Source: Rhyzopertha dominica
Lineage: Eukaryota > Arthropoda > Insecta > Coleoptera > Bostrichidae
DNA: 64,000 nucleotides
Direction: 5' to 3'
Assembly (NCBI GenBank): GCA_025024175.1
Contig: QCXZ01000064.1
Location: 18,476,001 to 18,540,000 of the forward strand
Shown here one piece after another: positions 57,301-64,000 of this stretch (within the stretch, counting starts at the first letter, position 1; each line of letters begins with the position of its first letter). The notes below the pieces were generated by a model. It worked only from the letters and a program-made list of their open reading frames with translations, was not told where the DNA came from and made no database searches. Made by a program: the position numbers and the translations under genes.

Positions 57301-59249
57301 TATTTCCACCGCGTTCAATTTTACGAATATTTTCCTGGTCGTCACGACAAATCACCCTTTATTCTCTTCCAATATAATAATGTATACATTTACAATGAGC
57401 AACAAATTTATATAACATAACCGAACTAGAATATCATAATGTTTCAAGATACATTCAGTTTACTCGTCGTAACGTTTTTGACCCGTATTCTACTTTTTCC
57501 AGTGTTATTCCATTGAAACGTATGTTTTATTGTATATGATGCTTTAATTTCATGGCTGTTCTTATAATACATAGTATTTTTATTATTGAAATTGCAGTAC
57601 TCACCCACCCTGACGAAAAATGCGGTATTTCATATAGAATGTATAAAACTACTAGTTTAATAAATGTCCACAGTCATTATCTTTGTCCTATCGTCTTCGA
57701 TATAACGTATGTTCAGCAAAGTTGATTTGACAAGAAATCATCTCCTAGGAAGAAGTCCACTTCCTTTATTAAGCCTCTTAGAAGCGCCATGGTAAAAATA
57801 TCATTACCTTGACACTTCCTTAACACTGCATTACACGTTTGAATCATTTATTTTTAACCCGAATAAGAACAGCAACAGAAACGCGTAGGTACTTTAAAAT
57901 GGACGTGAATTTATAATTCCATATAGATATTTTTAGATGTTGAAGTCTTTAGTTTCCTCAGACACTTCTCGTTACCATACACTGCATAAAAGGGTTCGGG
58001 GATGATCTCATCTTCGACAGCAGTAATGTCTAAGTATTTACAGCATGCAAAAATTTTAATATAGCAGGAGCGAATTAAAATTTCATAACCACAAATGGCT
58101 CCTAAAAGCTCTAACTAATCCTTCCTTTGTTGAACACATGTATCCCCGCGGTCCTATATGTAAAAATTCACCCTTTCCGTCGCCGTAATCCACGTCCGTG
58201 GTTACAAAAGAAGAGATAATTACATTTAGACGCAAAAAGCCATTTCCGCATTCATGCCTCCCAACGAGGAATTAGCAACTAGCATGCATATAACGTTTTA
58301 TCCCACGGGCTTCAATTTGAATTACTCCCTTCGGGGACAAAGTGTTTAATTTGCTTTCGGAAAACTCCACACGCGCATCCGTGATTTATTGCTTATAACT
58401 AAGCCGGAGACAAAGATTCTCGGATCGTAATTCATATTAGTTTACCGACGCCCTGGGATCGCAAATGGAATACCCAGATTTAGAGGGCGCTCTGATAGGT
58501 AAAGTAAGAAATATCATTGTATATTCAGATGTATAATTAGATAGGTTTAGTAATCTAGCCTACATTTAGTTGATCAAAAGGTTTTAACTTGTCGATGCAT
58601 AATTACAATATGTCTAAGCAAATACACTAGCATACCGGCGCGGTAGGTCTCACATACCCAAAATATAATATAATAGGGGTAGATAAAACAAATTTTTTGA
58701 CAGAAGTAACAAACAGTATTCAGTTAGCTCACCAAATGGTCATGGTTTTCTTGAAGTCTATCAACAACAATTTTATCATTCGGCAGTTTAAACTAATATA
58801 TGTCGTAATGGTTTTACATAACATGTAGCAGAGAAGGTGTTATGAACCTTAACCATATGCAAAATTCACCCAAAGCAATAATTTTTTATGTAGCATTTTG
58901 TTATCATTAAGTAAAAAATTACAAAACGTTTACTGCGAAACCAGTACATGCATATGGCAATCAAAGAGCGGACGCATCACCAGTAAAGCAACTAAACAAA
59001 AAAGTTATACAAAAGAAGATGATATTTACTTCAAACAGAAAATATTACCTTTTGAATAGTATTTATAAACAACCGCACTGTAAAATTGAAAACAAATTTA
59101 TTAAGAAAAGCAACCGTTTAACTGTAAATTCTGCCTTCATTGATTAGCGTTACTTCAACAATATACAATTTTTCAGGTATGTTCGTATATGTACAATGAA
59201 AGTATGACTTAATAACTACTTTGACAAAATCGCCATGTGCTAGTTAGTT
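57301..59249. other. non-coding stretch
   Basis: No gene is recognised. The block 58120-58480 is less AT-rich and contains ATTAGCAACTAGCATGCAT and similar homeodomain/octamer-like cores. It is a candidate conserved non-coding element and is untested. Confidence 0.3.
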
Positions 59250-59880
59250 TGTTGTTGAACGATTCGGCTCGGTCCCGCGTTCACATACCTTATTTGCTAA
59301 AAAAATTTGAAAACATCGATGGTATAATATGGCTCTTTCACTATCTCTGACAACTAAATTTGTATGTATCACTGCAGCTGTGTTTTCCACATGTTCTTGC
59401 AAAACCAATTGTATTATTTGGAGTCGAATTAACAAATTTTAAATGTTGCTCGAAAAGATCACTCGGGTTAAGGTCGGGCGATCTGGGGGCAAACAGAATG
59501 CTCATTTGTTCATTTCGTCCAATCCAGTGCGGAGCTAAAATTTCATTTAGTAAGTCGCCTGCAATTTTACATAATGACATGGCGGACAATCCTGAAGGTA
59601 CCACAAATATTAAAGCAATTCGAAAAAACGTTACTAAAAAAATAAAAATGATGTTCCCCATTTAATGGTTGTCGCATTATGTAAGATCCAATTAAATGGA
59701 TGCTTATTATTCAAACTCAAATATTTAAATAGGGAAAATAACTGCTGCAAATGCCGTTCTGTAATAGTATTAACTCGCAAAATTGACGTCTTTGAGATAA
59801 ATGGTTGGGTTGCAGAAACTGAACCTTTATTACGTGGTGGTAAGGGTATACAATTATTGTTCTGTATTCGCCAAATTGTT
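59250..59880 (-). pseudogene. IS630/Tc1/mariner-type transposase relic
   Basis: Reading leftward on the minus strand: VQFLQPNHLSQRRQFCELIL corresponds to the H-L-x-P-x-x-x-x-R-R-x-Q-F-C-E-W block. After a frame change HPFNWILHNATTIKWG corresponds to W-I-L-F-T-D-E-A-T-F, with the catalytic D changed to N. Further on come LLNEILAPHWIGRNEQ, FAPRSPDLNPSDLFEQHLKF and VNSTPNNTIGFART. This is the expected order of a mariner-like transposase catalytic half. The middle catalytic block (Q-x-D-G-A-P-x-H) is too decayed to see. Stops and frameshifts mark it as dead. Confidence 0.8.
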
Positions 59881-62800
59881 ATATAAAATACCCTGCAAGA
59901 CCATTCGTCGAGTACTGGACTCTAGTCTATCTTTTAACTTTCTCGAAAACAGCTTCTTCGGTGCTTGCTACCCGATCATGACGTTGTGTTTCTAGGTTCT
60001 ACCTTGGTAAAATTACGAGCACTTGGTACCACTCCATTTGAAAATCTTTGAATGTAAATTAATTGGGCCTGAAGAACTTCCTAACATGCGAGTACAATAT
60101 CAACTTATTGCGATAATTTTTACACATTGAAACCAATGGGCACATGGTATTACCTAAAAACTGATATTAAATCGTTAATTGCACTTGAAGAAGCTCATAT
60201 CTAACTAGGACATCCGAAGCTCTCAAAAAACACTGCGGATTAAAAAAACAAAAACAATCGCGGTCAGTGTTTCTGGTAAAACTAAACGACTTGTGATTTC
60301 ATTAAGAAAAAATGTTCTACGAAGGTTTCAAAATTAAAACTGATATACCATGACAGCACTGGCACAACAGAAATGTTTTTCACTATTTCTTTAAGTACTA
60401 GTAAAAAATAAAATCTAAAAATTTCCAAGAATTATCTGATCTGATGTCTAAGAAAGCGATACGTCATCGAATCCCGTGCTGACCTGATAAAGTCTAATGT
60501 GATCTATAAAAAATACCTACTCACTAGATATACACTCGAAAAAAAGAACTACAAAATTTCCTTGCAAATAATACTTCACAGTTTGCACTAACTCTATTCT
60601 TTGTTGAATGTAACTAGAATTTCTTTTGAATTCTGCATATTACTTTCTCAAACTTTCATTTATGTAAGTGTGGATTTCAAGCTTGTCAATACATAGACAT
60701 ATACCTCCTACATGGCTTACACATAGTTCACAATTGGCACTAGTTACTCCCGAACATTGTAGCAAAAACTACGGATTGCATTTATAGTAAACTATTTACG
60801 GCACTTACATGCTAAAGTTACGTCCCTCTAATTAATAAGCTTGGCTTTGAATACATCAGCATAGATAGTTGCATGAAATTTACATAACGACTGGTATTGC
60901 GCATAACAACCCCTGTGAAATAATATTACCATAGTAATTATTGTTGTTAGCTGGCTATTACCATCCACTTTAACGTTTTCGTCTGCGGAAGGGTGCCACT
61001 TGGTAATAACAGTATGTCACAGGCACGAGCGCTGCATCCCTCAGCCGAACATTTTCGGTGAGGAAGCGCGAAGTGCACTAATGTAATGTTCTACTGCTAA
61101 ATCCACTACTAAATGTAATATTATATCTAGTAGATTTATAAGATCACAACATGCATTTAGCAGAATCGCAAAAACGTGATCGACGTAACGCAGTCACACG
61201 CAAGGCAAACACTGGCTTTATTTTTTTATAATCTGTTCCACATCGACTCATACATAAATTTGCCAGAGAAGGGANAAGTCTGTTACCCATTCATGACAGT
61301 ACATTTGTGTTGTTCGAAAAACTCATTGTTAATCTGGCAACAGCTTTATGACACTTATAAAGAAGTCAGTTTAATATATTCTTGGATTTTGGTTTTCTAA
61401 ATTTGGTTAACAATCAATAATTCCTCAAGATAAGTTTGTTGTAATATAGTTAGTGAGTTAGTGCGCTCCTGTGTGATGCTGAGGACGTGTACGTAGGTGA
61501 GCTAGACAGAAGTGGTTAGGTCCTCATACTGAAAAGCGTTGGCTGATATTTTTGTTGAAATTGTTCAATTCATTTTAATTATTATAAATGTAGCCTTTTT
61601 TGCAATCCAACCATTATAAAAAGTTTGACATAACAACTATAGGTACACGATGTTACATCAAATGAGACTAGTACGGTCATCTCCATAAAGTGTAATTTTC
61701 TTAATTTTGCTTATAACTTTTATAAAATAATAATCTCAAAATCTACTGGAGGTGTAGGTGAGTTATTAAATTTACCTGTTTACCATTTCGGAAGCAGGTA
61801 AGTAGATGAGTTTATACTTCAAACAATAGGTGTCACCTACTTAACTACCTGTTTTATGTATTGTAGAAAAAACGTATACATTGTAGACATAACCGGATTT
61901 GACACATATAACTAATACTTTAGGGCGGGGGTAATAAAACTGCGACACCTACTAACACCGCTGTTTGCTTATTTCATTAGTTTTTGTACTGGGTTCCGAG
62001 GAAGTTTGCTACATCTTTTTCGAGAAGACCATTGACCATTTCAAAATAGTCTGGCTTATCAAAGCATTATTGAAAGCATCTCTTTCAAGGAGATGAAGAT
62101 ACTTTAATGAATTCATATACCGGTCCGATTTCGAGATCCTTATTGTTCGCATTGGTCAGATATGGAATTTAGTTAAGCGTGAAATTCACATAGCATGAAT
62201 AAGGATGTTTTGTTAACCTGGCTCCACTGGGGCTGGGGATAGAATTTCTGGGACCGGGAGGGGAAATGTGTACGTACAATCGATAAAAATTGCAAAGAAA
62301 ATATATTTGGTAATCATTAAAAAATAATTCAAGGTTGACAAAAGCTTTATATCCTTGTTTTCATTGCCTCATTTTCAAATTAAAAAGAGGTCCCTACCAA
62401 ATTTACAAACCCAGAGGGAATACACCGTCACCCCCCACTCACTACGGTCCTAAGGGTATGCACTCCAGATTCACTAAGAATTTGGTGATTCCAATATCTT
62501 CCAGTTAATCCAGTCAAATATTTCAATGAATTGTTTTATTGTTTCTAGTGAATATGGCTGCCTAAATACGTATTTATTCTTTGATTCAACCAAATTAGAT
62601 TCAACCATGCAGCATACGATTTATTCTGTTTGTATTAAATCTATACATTAAGTGTCTGTAATAAATCGGACTCCCACATCTAATTATCGCAACTGCAATT
62701 ATAGTATTTCAATTCATATTAGGTTATATGGGGGATCCCTTTGTGTAAAAATCAATCTCCTCGCAATCCATAAATAAATTTATATTTATTGCGCTCGTCT

Positions 62801-63259
62801 AATACAAGGCGTTCTAGACCACCACTGGAAATTATAATTCTGTGCCAACAAGAAACAAGGGTGCCGTTTAGAACAGTTTTAGATATGATTTGAATAATAT
62901 TCCTGTACGCTAATTTGCTTTTTATACCTGTATAGGTACCTGCTTATCAGGCTTTATTCAGAATTTATAATAAGGCATTAACCGTTGGGTATAGGTGTAT
63001 GTATACCAATGGCTTAGAAGGATGGCGGGTGGAGTAAATAACAAACAAATTTCAGTTTGTTGGCAACCAATCGTCTTGTGATGTTTTTGTGCTTCTGTGC
63101 TAATTCGAAGAGAGTTTACTTCTTCATCGTGTTTGGTCCTTGTTAGAAGGTAGACCAACAAGCGGGTTCTTCCTAGGTGTCAGCAGAGGTAGGGTCAGAA
63201 TTCAGGATTAATTGCTGTGATGAAACATTTACACTGTATTTACGTAGTATTGGCGAAAG
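59881..63259. other. non-coding stretch
   Basis: No gene is recognised. One N occurs near 61275. Short inverted strings of TTACCTG/CAGGTAA lie at about 61770-61802. The sequence around 62210-62460 is more GC-rich but has no coding or terminal-repeat signature. Confidence 0.3.
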
Positions 63260-63990
63260 AACGGTCAGTTTGGAATTACCACGTTTACAAAGAAAACGGC
63301 ACATATAGTTTACCTCGATGGAACATGGTTTGATTAGCATGATGTAATAAGGTCTTACTGATGGTACAATTAATTACTGCTTAAATACATCACCTTTGCG
63401 CGGCAAGAGGATTATCATTTTGCACGCATGTGGAAGTAATAGTTATGCCCGTAACGCAAGAAACATAAACAAATGTTTTGCTGATTATCACCAAGATATG
63501 GATACTTTACTGCTTGAGACTTGGTTTATAAAACAGCTGTTGCAATCTCTATCTCCTAATAGTGTAAAAGTAATAGAAAATGCATTATACCATTCTAAGC
63601 AGTTGAATAAGAAACCGAATCAGGGCTCTCAGGATAAGTAACATTGAAGTACCCAGCAAAGCTACCAAAATAGACTTTTTATGCAGAATTAAAGATCTGA
63701 ATTTCCTTCACCAATACAGGATCGATGAAATGCAAAAAAGAAGGACATACAAGTAGCGAAACTCCCCTTTACTATTACGCTCTTAATCTTATTGAACTAA
63801 TTTGTAAAGAAGAATTGAATTAGAACGCGTAATAATTCCCCTAATTTTAATCTCAGTGTGGTGGAAGTTACTAGGAACAAAATCGATAACTATCGAAAAG
63901 TGGATAAACTGTAAAAAGCATGTTATTGAAATTGAAAACACACATCTATCTCTAATTAATTTAAATTCTGAATCGGACAGTAACCGTGAT
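63260..63990 (+). pseudogene. Tc1/mariner-superfamily (DDE_3-type) transposase relic running to the right edge
   Basis: HIVYLDGTWFD matches the V-Y-L-D-E-T-W-F block (E to G), with stops after it. From about 63393, SPLRGKRIIILHACGSN, FADYHQDMD, ETWFIKQLLQSLSPNSVKVI and ENALYHSKQLNKKP match the R-G-x-R-I-x-I-L-H-A-G and N-S-V-x-V-x-D-N-A-x-Y-H blocks; the second catalytic D is E. Downstream, RRTYK, WKLLGTKSITIEKWINC, KKHVIEIEN and INLNSESDS correspond to the C-terminal part, ending in an acidic tail. The order and spacing are nearly complete for the catalytic half. The element may continue beyond the window. Stops and shifts make it inactive. Confidence 0.82.
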
Positions 63991-64000
63991 GTTCTTGATT

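Noticed and set aside
1..64000. CRISPR arrays, rRNA genes, tRNA genes and bacterial operons
   Set aside because: None seen. The sequence is eukaryotic intronic or intergenic DNA.

Overview
The window reads as a stretch of a large, AT-rich insect nuclear genome. The evidence is one arthropod-style immunoglobulin exon with GT/AG splice sites, insect-type transposase relics (mariner, other IS630/Tc1-like, pogo, THAP-bearing), an RTE-clade retrotransposon, and very low gene density. There are no bacterial operons, tRNAs, rRNAs or CRISPR arrays. A hemimetabolous insect with large introns is plausible, but that is inference. Five isolated N bases occur (about 5606, 5725, 8395, 26599 and 61275).

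Layout. At the far left (343-478, minus strand) lies one convincing host exon, the first half of an Ig domain resembling Sidestep-family adhesion receptors. Upstream exons of that gene would lie to the right. None was found, so much of the window may be a very long intron. From about 4 kb to the right edge the recognisable content is transposon debris: six IS630/Tc1/mariner transposase relics (4.1, 44.2, 45.8, 56.8, 59.3 and 63.3 kb), two pogo/Tigger-type relics (17.5-19.4 and 49.9-51.3 kb), a jockey-like reverse transcriptase scrap (21.7 kb), and one fresh 5'-truncated RTE insertion with an open reverse transcriptase frame and a 13-bp target duplication (37.96-39.85 kb).

The most interesting content is a set of repeats whose history can be read within the window. 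Three copies (T1 8771-9918, T2 28510-29289, T3 51703-52955) belong to a THAP-domain DNA transposon family with termini AATTGGGTRTT. T1 sits inside a second element, C1. A sister copy of C (C3 at 15.4 kb) keeps the uninterrupted site as a single AATT, which shows target duplication at AATT, or at AT within it. C3 is itself interrupted by a 242-bp foldback (FB2) flanked by a perfect 10-bp duplication. FB2 carries a hammerhead-ribozyme-like motif of the kind known from Penelope-like elements. Two larger foldbacks (FB1 13.4-15.4 kb, FB3 55.3-56.5 kb), a SINE-like family with 14-17 bp duplications (23.6, 27.9 and 49.6 kb) and a nearly perfect 73-nt hairpin (11.95 kb) complete the picture.

Apart from the Ig exon, no host gene could be supported. 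The remaining long stretches are listed as non-coding, with whatever was visible in them.
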